64,000 nt of DNA from Streptomyces sp. L2 (GTDB lineage: Bacteria; Actinomycetota; Actinomycetes; Streptomycetales; Streptomycetaceae): the NCBI RefSeq assembly GCF_004124325.1, contig NZ_QBDT01000001.1:2170001-2234000 (forward strand), given 5' to 3'. Numbering within the stretch: the stretch's first letter is position 1; each line of letters starts with the position of its first letter. The notes under the pieces are model-generated. The model worked only from the letters and a program-made list of their open reading frames with translations. It was not told where the DNA came from and made no database searches. Position numbers and translations under genes: made by a program. Shown here piece after piece: positions 54,677-64,000 of the stretch.

Positions 54677-56269
54677 TCACTTGGCGGCAGCGGCCGGAGC
54701 GTCCTCGCCGAGCAGCTTGCCGTCGCCCGTCTCGAACTGCTTCTTGAACTCCGCGACGGCGTCGGCCATGGCCTGCAGGGTGTCGTCCGACATCTTGCCG
54801 CCCTCCTTGATGGAGGTCATGAGGCCCTGCTCCTTGCGGTGCAGGTACTCCAGCAGCTCCTTCTCGAAGCGGCGGATGTCGGCGACCGGCACGTCGTCCA
54901 TCTTGCCGGTGGTGCCGGCCCAGATGGAGATGACCTGGTCCTCGGTGGCCATCGGCTGGTACTGCGGCTGCTTGAGCAGCTCGACCATGCGCTGACCGCG
55001 CTCCAGCTGGGACTTCGAGGCCGCGTCCAGGTCGGAACCGAAGGCGGCGAAGGCCTCCAGCTCGCGGAACTGGGCGAGGTCGACACGGAGTCGGCCGGAG
55101 ACCTGGCGGATCGCCTTGTGCTGGGCGGAGCCACCGACGCGGGAGACCGAGATACCGACGTTCAGGGCCGGGCGCTGGCCGGCGTTGAACAGGTCGGACT
55201 CCAGGAAGCACTGGCCGTCGGTGATGGAGATGACGTTGGTCGGGATGAACGCCGACACGTCGTTCGCCTTGGTCTCGACGATCGGCAGACCGGTCATCGA
55301 GCCCGCGCCCTCGGCGTCGGAGAGCTTCGCGCAGCGCTCCAGCAGGCGGGAGTGCAGGTAGAAGACGTCACCGGGGTAGGCCTCGCGGCCCGGCGGGCGG
55401 CGCAGCAGCAGGGACACGGCGCGGTAGGCGTCGGCCTGCTTCGAGAGGTCGTCGAAGATGATGAGGACGTGCTTGCCCTCGTACATCCACTGCTGGCCGA
55501 TGGCCGAACCGGTGTACGGCGCGAGGTACTTGAAGCCGGCCGGGTCGGACGCCGGGGCGGCGACGATGGTCGTGTACTCCAGGGCGCCGGCCTCTTCGAG
55601 GGAGCCACGCACCGAGGCGATGGTGGAACCCTTCTGACCGATGGCGACGTAGATGCAGCGGACCTGCTTCGACGGGTCGCCGGTGCGCCAGTTGTCGCGC
55701 TGGTTGATGATCGTGTCGACGGCCAGGGCGGTCTTGCCGGTCTGACGGTCACCGATGATCAGCTGACGCTGACCGCGGCCGATCGGGGTCATCGCGTCGA
55801 CGGCCTTGTAGCCGGTCTCCATCGGCTCGTGCACCGACTTGCGCTGCATGACCGTGGGGGCCTGCAGCTCAAGGGCGCGGCGGCCGCTGGTCTCGATCTC
55901 GCCGAGGCCGTCGATCGGGTTGCCGAGCGGGTCGACGACGCGGCCGAGGTAGCCCTCGCCCACGGCGACGGAGAGCACCTCACCGGTGCGCTGCACCGGC
56001 TGGCCCTCCTCGATGCCGCTGAACTCGCCGAGGACGACCGCACCGATCTCGCGCTCTTCCAGGTTCAGTGCGAGGCCGAGGGTGCCGTCCTCGAACTTCA
56101 GCAGTTCGTTGGCCATGGCCGAGGGCAGGCCCTCGACCTTCGCGATGCCGTCGCCGGCAAGGGTGACCGTACCGACCTCCTCGCGCGAGGCCGCGTCCGG
56201 CTTGTACGACTGGACGAAAGTCTCCAGTGCGTCCCGGATCTCCTCCGGCCGGATCGTGAGCTCCGCCAT
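54677..56269 (-). CDS. atpA: ATP synthase subunit alpha
   Basis: 530 aa from the ATG at 56269, with AGGGAACCCAG upstream. Regulatory nucleotide-binding subunit of F1: P-loop [38 protein letters not shown]. An earlier in-frame start at 56377 is not supported by similarity. The C-terminal extension of about 30 residues ([12 protein letters not shown]) is usual in Streptomyces. Gap of 150 bp after atpH. Confidence 0.96.
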   Translation of the reverse strand: MAELTIRPEEIRDALETFVQSYKPDAASREEVGTVTLAGDGIAKVEGLPSAMANELLKFEDGTLGLALNLEEREIGAVVLGEFSGIEEGQPVQRTGEVLSVAVGEGYLGRVVDPLGNPIDGLGEIETSGRRALELQAPTVMQRKSVHEPMETGYKAVDAMTPIGRGQRQLIIGDRQTGKTALAVDTIINQRDNWRTGDPSKQVRCIYVAIGQKGSTIASVRGSLEEAGALEYTTIVAAPASDPAGFKYLAPYTGSAIGQQWMYEGKHVLIIFDDLSKQADAYRAVSLLLRRPPGREAYPGDVFYLHSRLLERCAKLSDAEGAGSMTGLPIVETKANDVSAFIPTNVISITDGQCFLESDLFNAGQRPALNVGISVSRVGGSAQHKAIRQVSGRLRVDLAQFRELEAFAAFGSDLDAASKSQLERGQRMVELLKQPQYQPMATEDQVISIWAGTTGKMDDVPVADIRRFEKELLEYLHRKEQGLMTSIKEGGKMSDDTLQAMADAVAEFKKQFETGDGKLLGEDAPAAAAK

Positions 56270-56419
56270 CTGGGTTCCCTGCTCTCCTTGTTGGGCCCGA
56301 AGTCTTTGGGGGTCTGGGGCTGTTCCCTTGAGCGGCTGTCGCCGCGGGCCCCCAGCAATCTTCTGCAATTTCTGCACGGCCCAACCGGGCCGCTGTTGTT
56401 CTTGGTGGCCGGTCGGCCG

Positions 56420-57235
56420 TCAGCCGGCCAACCGCCGCGACGCCTCTTCGAGGCGCTCCGCGATCGTGCCGTCGATGACCTCTTCACCGACGCGTACGGA
56501 GATCCCGCCGAGGACCGAGGGGTCCACGTCCAGGTTCAGATGCATCTGGCGTCCGTACAGCTTCGCCAGCGCGGCGCCGAGGCGCTGCTTCTGTCCGTCC
56601 GTGAGGGGCACCGCCGAGGTGACGACGGCGACCGCCCTGTCGCGGCGGGCCGCGGCGAGCCGGGACGTGGCCTCCAGGCCTGCCTCCAGGCTACGTCCCC
56701 GCGGCCGGGTGGCCAGGCGTGCGACCAGGCGCTCCGTGACCGGGTTGGCACGGCCGCCGAGCAGGCTGTGCAGCAGCTCGGTCTTGGCCGTGGCCGTGGC
56801 CTCGCGGTCGGTGAGCGCGGCACGCAGTCCGGCGCTGGACTGGATGATCCGGCCGAACCGGAACAGCTCGTCCTCGACGTCGTCGAGCGTGCCGGCCCGC
56901 TGGGCCGCCGTCAGGTCGGCGGTGGCGGCAAGCTCCTCCACCGCGTCGACCAGGTCGCGCGAGCGGGACCAGCGGGAGCGGACCATGCCGGCGACCAGGT
57001 CGACGGCCGGGCCGTCCACCTGTCCGCCCAGCAGGCGCTCCGCCAGGGCGGCGCGGGCCTCGGCGGGCTGTACCGGGTCGGTCAGGACCCGGCGCAGGCC
57101 CACCTCGCGGTCGAGGAGCGCGGTGATGGCGGCCAGCTGCTCGGCGAGCTGTGCGGCGTCGACCGACGTGCTGTCGGTCAGCGCCTCAAGACGCGTCCGG
57201 GCTGCTGCCAGCGCCTCGCGGCTCGCTCCGTTCAT
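56420..57235 (-). CDS. atpH: ATP synthase subunit delta
   Basis: 271 aa, longer than the E. coli form, as in other actinobacteria, because of an N-terminal helical extension (about 1-90). Conserved C-terminal domain: AVPLTDGQKQRLGAALAKLY and VDPSVLGGISVRVGEEVIDG. Joins F1 to the peripheral stalk. The start overlaps atpF by 4 nt. Confidence 0.95.
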   Translation of the reverse strand: MNGASREALAAARTRLEALTDSTSVDAAQLAEQLAAITALLDREVGLRRVLTDPVQPAEARAALAERLLGGQVDGPAVDLVAGMVRSRWSRSRDLVDAVEELAATADLTAAQRAGTLDDVEDELFRFGRIIQSSAGLRAALTDREATATAKTELLHSLLGGRANPVTERLVARLATRPRGRSLEAGLEATSRLAAARRDRAVAVVTSAVPLTDGQKQRLGAALAKLYGRQMHLNLDVDPSVLGGISVRVGEEVIDGTIAERLEEASRRLAG

Positions 57236-57780
57236 GGCGTGGCCTCGGCCTTCACAGCGTTCTCCTCGAGTCCGTCGAGGAAGCGGTCGATGATCCGGCT
57301 CTGCCGGGCGTGGTCCTCGAGGGACTCACCGACGAGCTTGCCGGCGAGGTCGGTGGCGAGGGTGCCCACGTCCTGCCGCAGCGCGGTGACGACTGCCTTG
57401 CGGTCGGCCTCGATCTGGGCGTGACCGGCGGCGACGATCTCCTCGCGCTGCCGCTGACCTTCCGCCCTCATCTCCTGGATGATCGTGGCCCCCTGCTCGG
57501 TCGCCTCCTGGCGCAGGCGGGCGGCCTCGTGCCTGGCCTCAGCGAGCTGGGCCTTGTACTGCTCAAGAATCTGCTGTGCTTCGGCCTGTGCCGTGGCCGC
57601 GCGCTCCAGACCGCCCTCGATGGCGTCGTGCCGCTCTTCCAGAGTCTTCTGGATGTTGGGCAGGAGCTTCTTGCCGAGGAAGCCGAAGACGATGAAGAAG
57701 CAGATCAGGCCGATGATCAGTTCCGCGGTGTCGGGGACGAGCGGATTCTCCGATCCCGCCTCCGCCAGGAAGGTCATCAT
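57232..57780 (-). CDS. atpF: ATP synthase subunit b
   Basis: 182 aa. One N-terminal transmembrane helix (AELIIGLICFFIVFGFLGKK) then a long coiled coil (LEERHDAIEGGLERAATAQA, QEATEQGATIIQEMRAEGQR) that forms the peripheral stalk. Start ATG ATG at 57780/57777. Confidence 0.95.
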   Translation of the reverse strand: MMTFLAEAGSENPLVPDTAELIIGLICFFIVFGFLGKKLLPNIQKTLEERHDAIEGGLERAATAQAEAQQILEQYKAQLAEARHEAARLRQEATEQGATIIQEMRAEGQRQREEIVAAGHAQIEADRKAVVTALRQDVGTLATDLAGKLVGESLEDHARQSRIIDRFLDGLEENAVKAEATP

Positions 57781-57819
57781 GTCTGAACCTTTCGTCGAGT
57801 GTGGCTACTGGTCGTCAGC

Positions 57820-58077
<258 letters not shown>

Positions 58078-58137
58078 CTATGTGAAACGGTCCGCTTGGG
58101 GGGATTCCCAGTCGGAAGTGCGGTGGGCTGGGCAGGG

Positions 58138-58944
58138 TCAGTGACCCTCTTGCAGCGCTCCCTGGATGTAGATCGAGGCGAGGAGCGTGAAGATGTACGC
58201 CTGGAGGAACTGGATCAGGACTTCCAGGGTGGTCATGGCGAGTGCCAGGGCGAACGACCCGCCGGCGACGGCCGTCATGATCGACGGGGTCAGCAGGTAC
58301 CAGCTCGCCACGCTGAACATCACGATCAGCATGTGGCCGGCGAACATGTTGGCCCACAGCCGCACCGCGAGGGTGAACGGACGCAGGATCACGTTCGAGA
58401 AGAACTCCAGCACGACGATCAGCGGAACCAGCGGCTTCGGCAGACCGTCCATCCAGACGAGGTTCTTGACGCCGCCCTTCAGCCCGTGCGTCTTGAACGT
58501 GAGGAACATGTACGTGATCCACACCAGCGCGGCGAGCACGGCCGGGTACGCGAAGCGTGCCGTCGACGGGAACTGCGCCAGCGGGATGATGGACATGATG
58601 TTCATGATCCACACGAAGAAGAAGATCGACGTGAGGAAGGGGACGTACTTGCTTCCCTTCTTGCCGATCACTTCGAGGGCGATGCTGCGCGCGACGAAGT
58701 TGTAGCCGATCTCGCCGACGAGCTGGAGCTTCCCGGGGACCAGCTTCGGCTTGCGGAACGCCGCGAAGAAGAAGCCGATCACGACCACCATGCAGATGAT
58801 CGTGAGGAGCATCGGCTTGGTGAAGTCGAAGCTGCCGATGCTGAAGATCGGCTTGAAGTCGAACGAGTGGAGGCCCGGCGCGGGGAAGGCACAGTCAGCA
58901 TTGATGTGGCAGCCGCTTTCAGCGAGCAGCATGTGGGCACTCAC
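58138..58944 (-). CDS. atpB: ATP synthase subunit a
   Basis: 268 aa from a GTG at 58944. Stator channel subunit with five or six membrane helices: FTKPMLLTIICMVVVIGFFF, KYVPFLTSIFFFVWIMNIMS, and the essential Arg in NVILRPFTLAVRLWANMFAG. The Gln/Glu-rich last helix (IQFLQAYIFTLLASIYIQGA) is conserved. 73 bp before atpE. Confidence 0.95.
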   Translation of the reverse strand: MSAHMLLAESGCHINADCAFPAPGLHSFDFKPIFSIGSFDFTKPMLLTIICMVVVIGFFFAAFRKPKLVPGKLQLVGEIGYNFVARSIALEVIGKKGSKYVPFLTSIFFFVWIMNIMSIIPLAQFPSTARFAYPAVLAALVWITYMFLTFKTHGLKGGVKNLVWMDGLPKPLVPLIVVLEFFSNVILRPFTLAVRLWANMFAGHMLIVMFSVASWYLLTPSIMTAVAGGSFALALAMTTLEVLIQFLQAYIFTLLASIYIQGALQEGH

Positions 58945-59238
58945 CCGTGACTCCTTCGTCGTGACGCATCAGTTACGGCAACCTTGTGTCTCAGTGCGGC
59001 TGGTGAGGCCGCTGATCGGCACTGGGGACATGGTGGTGTGACGGTGTCACCGCAGTCCGTGGGGCGCATCCGCCGCGGGCCCGGCCGCTCGGACTCCGTG
59101 TGGTGGCCACACGCGCCGGTCCGAGTCCGCCGTAGACCGTGGAGGCGATACTCTCCCCCGCCCGAGAAGCGGCGGGATCCTCCACCGGAAACGCTCCCGG
59201 ACGATAGCAGATCGGGATGTATCGCCTTTACGCGCCCC

Positions 59239-59691
59239 CTACGCCGCATCGCGGGACTCCGCCTTGACCGGGTCCGCCTCCTTGGCAGGTACGGACGGCT
59301 CGGGATTCACGTAGAGCATCCGGCTGGTGAGGCTGTGCTTCACCTGGCCGCCGACCCAGGCCAGGGCGGTGGCCAGCAGACTCAGGGCGAAGGCACGGCC
59401 GTTGAAGAGCGTGGTGTCACTGAAGGCCACGATGAAGACGCCGATGAGCAGCATCTGCACCGTGTAGACGAGCAGGCCGGCCATCATGGCGACCTGCGGC
59501 TTGTCCTGCGTGATGCGCATCAGTGCGGCGGAGCCGAGGCCGAAGAAACAACCGACCACGGCGATGGCCACCAGCGCGCCGATCAGACCCTTCTCACCGG
59601 CGACGAGCGCGCTGACAACGGCGCTGACGAGACCCACGGGGGCAGCGATGAGCGCTGCGCCCTTCAGGATCCGGACGTCGTTCGACTGCAT
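59239..59691 (-). CDS. atpI: ATP synthase accessory protein AtpI
   Basis: 150 aa, four transmembrane helices (APVGLVSAVVSALVAGEKGL, LVAIAVVGCFFGLGSAALMR, AGLLVYTVQMLLIGVFIVAF, FALSLLATALAWVGGQV) and a hydrophilic C-terminus. AtpI assists c-ring assembly. First gene of the operon; the 294-bp gap to atpB holds no gene, only a GTGAC-GGT-GTCAC palindrome at 59038-59050. Confidence 0.9.
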   Translation of the reverse strand: MQSNDVRILKGAALIAAPVGLVSAVVSALVAGEKGLIGALVAIAVVGCFFGLGSAALMRITQDKPQVAMMAGLLVYTVQMLLIGVFIVAFSDTTLFNGRAFALSLLATALAWVGGQVKHSLTSRMLYVNPEPSVPAKEADPVKAESRDAA

Positions 59692-59850
59692 GCGGACGGC
59701 TCCAACGAAGTGGGGGTGTGACTGGCGCGGTGACCCGGTGTCACCGACCGGTGCTCCGGTGTGGTGCAGAGGTTAACGCGGGGAGATGGGGGCGCTTCCC
59801 GGCCTGGAGGACCGTTCCATCGGGCCTTTCAGTGCATCACCCATCTGGTA

Positions 59851-59864
59851 GTGAACGCTATCAC
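59851..59864. promoter_or_regulatory. Crp-type site 1 upstream of atpI
   Basis: GTGA-ACGCTA-TCAC followed by A, the GTGA-N6-TCAC pattern of Crp/Fnr-family operators. 160 bp before the atpI start codon. Confidence 0.5.
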
Positions 59865-59895
59865 AAACTATTTGATGAGGTCTTTACCCAGTTGG

Positions 59896-59911
59896 TGTGC
59901 TGGCTGTCACA
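59896..59911. promoter_or_regulatory. Crp-type site 2 upstream of atpI
   Basis: TGTGC-TGGCTG-TCACA, one base off the TGTGA-N6-TCACA consensus. Its centre is 46 bp from that of site 1. Confidence 0.45.
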
Positions 59912-60003
59912 CATGAGAGTGACCGTGCGCGTCTGTGCAGAAACTGGGGTGGTTTGCCTGGTATTAGGGAACTTTATTCCACCACGAGTTGGCAATGCTC
60001 TAG

Positions 60004-61365
60004 TCAGATTCTTACCTTGCGGCCCTTGGCCGTGCGCGAACGGGGGCCGATCGCCGTCGCCCCGTTGACGCCTGCCGTCCCGGCCGCCACAGCAGGCCGC
60101 TCCACGGCGTCGCCCGACTCGCTCCCGGACTCCCCGGCGGACTCGCCGGCGGCCTCCCGCGCGGGTGCCTGGACCGCGTCCGCCCCGGCGTTCCGGCGGC
60201 GCCGGCGGTAGCGCGGCGGCACGAAGCCCTCGGCCCACCCGGGCGTACGGGGCTTGAAGCGCGGGAGCAGCAGCAGGACGAGTCCGATCGCGCTGAGGAA
60301 GACCACGCCGAGCACGATCCACATCGACGCGGAGTTCACCGAGTACGCCAGCGCCCCGAAGCCGATCAGCGCCGACCAGAAGTACATGATCAGCACGGCC
60401 CGGCTGTGCGAGTGGCCGATCTCCAGCAGGCGGTGGTGCAGGTGGCCCCGGTCCGCGGCGAACGGGGACTGGCCGCGCCAGGTGCGGCGGACGATCGCCA
60501 GGACCAGGTCGGCGGCGGGCACGGCGATGATCGTCAGGGGCAGCAGCAGCGGGATGTAGACCGGGACCGTCTGGTGCACCGCCGCCTTCTCCGACCCCGT
60601 GAACAGGGCCAGGGCGTCCGGGTCGAGCTGACCGGTGATGGAGATCGCGCCGGCCGCCAGCACCAGGCCGATCAGCATGGAGCCGGAGTCGCCCATGAAG
60701 ATCCGGGCCGGGTGCATGTTGTGCGGCAGGAAGCCCAGGCACATGCCCATCAGGATCACCGCGAACAGCGTGGCGGGGGCGGCGGCCTCGATGCCGTACG
60801 AGTACCAGATCCGGTAGGCGTAGAGGAAGAACGCGGCGGCGGCGATGCACACCATGCCGGCCGCGAGTCCGTCGAGGCCGTCCACGAAGTTCACCGCGTT
60901 GATGGTGATGACGACCAGCGCCACGGTGAGCAGGGTGCCCTGCCACTGGGTGAGCGCCACGTTGCCGACGCCGGGGATGGGCAGCCACAGGATGGTCAGA
61001 CCCTGCATGACCATCACGCCGGCGGCGATCATCTGGCCGCCCAGCTTGATCAGCGCGTCGATCTCGAACTTGTCGTCGAGGACACCGATCAGCCAGATCA
61101 GGGCGGCCCCGGAGAGCAGGGCACGCGGCTCGTTGGACTTCTCGAAGACCTGGTGCAGGTTGGTCAGGTGGTCCGCGACCAGCAGACCCGCGCACAGGCC
61201 GAAGAACATGGCGATACCGCCGAGGCGCGGAGTGGGCTCACGGTGCACGTCACGCGCCCGGATCTCCGGCATCGCTCCGGCCACGATCGCGAACTTCCGC
61301 ACCGGCCCTGTCAGCAGATACGTCACCGCGGCCGTGATGCAGAGCGTCAGCAGGTATTCACGCAC
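60004..61365 (-). CDS. wecA: WecA-type undecaprenyl-phosphate GlcNAc-1-phosphate transferase
   Basis: 453 aa from the GTG at 61365 (VREYLLTLCITAAVTYLLTG) with GGGGAAG upstream; a start at 61404 would add 13 residues. MraY/WecA family: about ten helices, DDKFEIDALIKLGGQ (metal/lipid site), ITINAVNFVDGLDGLAAGMV, FMGDSGSMLIG and the HLHHRLLEIGHSHSRAV loop. It transfers sugar-1-phosphate from a UDP-sugar to undecaprenyl phosphate (or decaprenyl), starting a cell-wall glycopolymer. The last 80 residues are a hydrophilic Ala/Glu/Gly tail. Position next to the ATP synthase operon is conserved in mycobacteria (rfe/wecA, by recall). Confidence 0.9.
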   Translation of the reverse strand: MREYLLTLCITAAVTYLLTGPVRKFAIVAGAMPEIRARDVHREPTPRLGGIAMFFGLCAGLLVADHLTNLHQVFEKSNEPRALLSGAALIWLIGVLDDKFEIDALIKLGGQMIAAGVMVMQGLTILWLPIPGVGNVALTQWQGTLLTVALVVITINAVNFVDGLDGLAAGMVCIAAAAFFLYAYRIWYSYGIEAAAPATLFAVILMGMCLGFLPHNMHPARIFMGDSGSMLIGLVLAAGAISITGQLDPDALALFTGSEKAAVHQTVPVYIPLLLPLTIIAVPAADLVLAIVRRTWRGQSPFAADRGHLHHRLLEIGHSHSRAVLIMYFWSALIGFGALAYSVNSASMWIVLGVVFLSAIGLVLLLLPRFKPRTPGWAEGFVPPRYRRRRRNAGADAVQAPAREAAGESAGESGSESGDAVERPAVAAGTAGVNGATAIGPRSRTAKGRKVRI

Positions 61366-61554
61366 GGGCTTCCCCACAGGTCTCGCTGGCCATCTCAGCC
61401 CCACACCCTAGCGACGGACGCATATGGATGAGGACTTCCGGGTAGCGATGATGGTTGCATGTGTGGCTGTGCACGACGTCCCGACGGGGTGCACCCGGAT
61501 GCGCCTACCCCCGAGCGGCCGGGTTACGACGCCTGCGCGCGGCCGGAAAGCGCC

Positions 61555-61607
61555 GGTACGGGTGCGGTGCCGGTGCAGGTGCGGTGCCGGTGCGGGTGCG
61601 GTGCCGG
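61555..61607. repeat. 17-bp tandem repeat before the glyA stop
   Basis: Three copies of GGTGCGGTGCCGGTGC-type units from about 61561 with 17-bp period, running up to the stop codon of the SHMT gene. They may be part of its terminator. Confidence 0.65.
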
Positions 61608-62846
<1,239 letters not shown>

Positions 62847-63540
62847 GACGCACTCCGGACACTCGGAGGATGAGGTACGTCCAATGTATGCCGGGTCCTG
62901 GCGGACTGCCTGGCGCCGGTACGCCCCCGGGCGGGGGGTGCTGGTTCGCCGGCGACTACGGCCCGCCGTGGCCGCTCGCGCAGTTCCCCGCGCCCCTGAC
63001 GGGGCACGCTGCAGCCGGCCGGCAGCACCCCCGGCCCCGGAGCTCGGGAGGTGCTCGTTCGCCGGCGACTGCGGACTTTCGTGGCCGATCCCGCAGTTCC
63101 CCGCGCCCCTGACGGGGCACGCTGTGCCCGGTCGGCAGCGCCCCGCCCCAGAGCTCGGGAGGTGCTCGTTCGCCGGCGACTGCGGACCTTCGTGGCCGAT
63201 CCCGCAGTTCCCCGCGCCCCTGACGGGGCACGCTGTGCCCGGTCGGCAGCGCCCCGCCCCAGAGCTCGGGAGGTGCTGGTTCGCCGGCGACTGCGGGCCC
63301 GGCCCGCCGTGGCCGATCGCGCAGTTCCCCGCGCCCCTAGCGGGGCGTGCTGTGCCTGGCCGGGGCTGCGCCCGCGCCCCTGTCCGCCCGGGGTCGCGCC
63401 ACCGCTCTCGGCGTGCGCGAGGCTCGCCGCCCACCGCCGTGGGCAGGCGTTCCGCGGGGCGGGACGGGTGGGCACGGCCTGCGGTGCCGGGTGCCGGTTC
63501 GACGCCGGGTAAGGGGAGCCGGGCAGTCGCCCAAGCGCCG
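62847..63540. other. 694-bp gene-free region with tandem repeat array
   Basis: Between the phosphatase gene and the SHMT gene (both reverse). 62847-62937 holds the probable SHMT promoter (reverse TACATT near 62885). 62938-63360 is a four-unit repeat array. 63361-63540 is high-GC without a supported gene; frames there are composition artefacts. Confidence 0.6.
62938..63360. repeat. Four tandem 111-113-bp units each with a GCGCAGTTCCCCGC hairpin
   Basis: Units begin at 62938, 63051, 63162 and 63273 with GTGCT(G/C)GTTCGCCGGCGACT. Units 2 and 3 differ at one position (110/111). Each carries GCAGTTCCCCGCGCCCCTGA with a GCCCC-TGAC-GGGGC hairpin (GGGGC after TAGC in unit 4). Units 1 and 4 are more divergent, so amplification began in the middle. 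Confidence 0.9.
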
Positions 63541-64000
63541 CTAGGCCCTTGCTGAGACGCCGGTCAGGGCTGTTACCACCGGGTCCAGGGACTGGTGTAT
63601 TTCCTCCCCTATGGAGCGGAAGAAGGGCAGGGGCGCGCCGTAGGGGTCGTAGACCTCGTCCGCCTCGGCCGTAGGCGCCAGCAGCCACCCGCGTAGAGCG
63701 GCCGCCGCACGGACGAGCGCGCGGGCGCGCATGACCACGCCCTCGTCCAGCGGCGGCAGCGTCGCGGGGTCGATGGCCCGCACCAGCCGGGTGAACTCCT
63801 TCAGCGTGAAGGTGCGCAGCCCCGCCGAGTGCCCCATGGAGATGACCTGCGCCCGATGGTCACGCGTCGCCGTCAGCACCAGGTCCGCCATGATGACGTG
63901 CTCGTCCAGCAGCTCCCGCCCCGTGAACCCGGAGGCGTCCGCGCCGAATTCCGTCAGCACCGTCTCCGCGTGGGACTCCATCGGCGCGCCCTCGTGCCCC
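63541..64000 (-). CDS. Low-molecular-weight protein-tyrosine-phosphatase-like protein (N-terminus outside window)
   Basis: The visible 153 residues are the C-terminal part. The reading begins with GHEGAPMESHAETVLTEFGA and continues HVIMADLVLTATRDHRAQVI (the region after the P-loop), ending SLDPVVTALTGVSARA. The DPYGAPLPFFRSIGEEIHQS segment holds the D-P pair of the general-acid loop of LMW-PTP proteins. The CX5RS active site would lie beyond the right edge, so catalytic competence cannot be judged. The stop is TAG at 63541. Confidence 0.8.
   Translation of the reverse strand, partial: GHEGAPMESHAETVLTEFGADASGFTGRELLDEHVIMADLVLTATRDHRAQVISMGHSAGLRTFTLKEFTRLVRAIDPATLPPLDEGVVMRARALVRAAAALRGWLLAPTAEADEVYDPYGAPLPFFRSIGEEIHQSLDPVVTALTGVSARA

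Larger units (their letters stand above)
59692..60003. other. 312-bp AT-richer region between the WecA-type gene and atpI
   Basis: The stretch 59840-60010 is the least GC-rich of the window. It separates two genes on the same strand and should hold the atp operon promoter. Two Crp-type palindromes lie in it (listed separately). TTTATTCC and TAATACC-like -10 candidates are present on the reverse strand near 59970. Confidence 0.6.

Noticed and set aside
59861..59914. 17-codon reverse ORF overlapping the Crp-type sites (MCDSQHTNWVKTSSNSL)
   Set aside because: No ribosome site, and it uses codons rare in Streptomyces (TCA, AAT, AGT, TTG); best explained by local AT richness.
62938..63360. CRISPR array
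   Set aside because: Units are 111-113 bp and nearly identical throughout, without unique spacers or cas genes.

Overview
The window is chromosomal DNA from a high-GC actinomycete, almost certainly a Streptomyces. The evidence is very high GC with GC-rich third positions, frequent GTG starts, and start/stop overlaps of the ATGA, GTGA and TAATG type. It also carries the apical-growth coiled-coil pair scy-filP, nucS, isobutyryl-CoA mutase icmA, a CBM2-FnIII-GH18 chitinase behind the classic 12-bp direct repeats, and TTA codons in two genes. From memory, the gene order matches the S. coelicolor core between roughly SCO5425 (pta) and SCO5363; this was not checked by any search. I see no rRNA, tRNA, CRISPR array or prophage. 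The one clear mobile-type gene is a TnpB.

Layout. 1-3.8 kb: pta (5' truncated), ackA and pyk, the acetate/pyruvate end of glycolysis. 3.9-6.7 kb: a reverse-strand locus of three uncharacterised membrane or secreted proteins (DUF6230, DUF6114, a Ser/Thr-rich exported protein). 7.3-9.2 kb: a thioredoxin-TPR protein divergent from a TetR regulator. 9.5-12.2 kb: icmA, a DUF3817 membrane protein and a MarR regulator. 12.3-15.2 kb: an MFS exporter divergent from an ArsR-type regulator, then a second MarR. 15.3-18.2 kb: three consecutive AIM24 genes, DUF3817 and a thiamine-binding-type protein. 18.4-21.4 kb: an SRPBCC/TetR operon with two clear operators, then an MFS gene. 21.4-25.2 kb: a repeat-rich gap, then meaB, an acetyl-CoA acetyltransferase and methylmalonyl-CoA epimerase. 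25.4-30.5 kb: scy and filP. 30.8-34.9 kb: two paralogous ABC ATPase-permease pairs. 35-41.3 kb: small zinc-ribbon-like protein, flavin monooxygenase, SCO5389-family protein, nucS, a membrane-anchored NTPase and a STAS protein. 41.4-44.6 kb: 3-hydroxybutyryl-CoA dehydrogenase, tnpB, a small RHH gene and a cobalamin adenosyltransferase. 44.7-51.1 kb: two small exported proteins, a two-component system, a P450 and chitinase. 51.2-59.7 kb: DUF2550 and the complete ATP synthase operon (atpIBEFHAGDC, reverse strand). 60-64 kb: WecA-type transferase, SHMT, a tandem repeat array, and a phosphatase cut by the window end.

Functional themes. Genes for acyl-CoA and cobalamin metabolism (icmA, meaB, mce, thiolase, 3-hydroxybutyryl-CoA dehydrogenase, PduO-type adenosyltransferase) are spread over 35 kb; together they would make adenosylcobalamin and feed or use branched-chain and C4 acyl-CoAs. 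Scy and FilP organise the hyphal tip. Several genes (pyk, a TetR, an ABC ATPase, the RHH gene, the adenosyltransferase, icmA, probably nucS) have a TANNNT -10 box 6-8 nt before the start codon and no Shine-Dalgarno sequence, pointing to leaderless mRNAs.

The least explained parts are the DUF6230/DUF6114 locus with its two distal TTACTCGC palindromes, a 57-bp palindrome at the response regulator/kinase junction, a four-unit 111-113-bp repeat array, a 200-bp tandem duplication near meaB, and the stand-alone TnpB facing an RHH gene.
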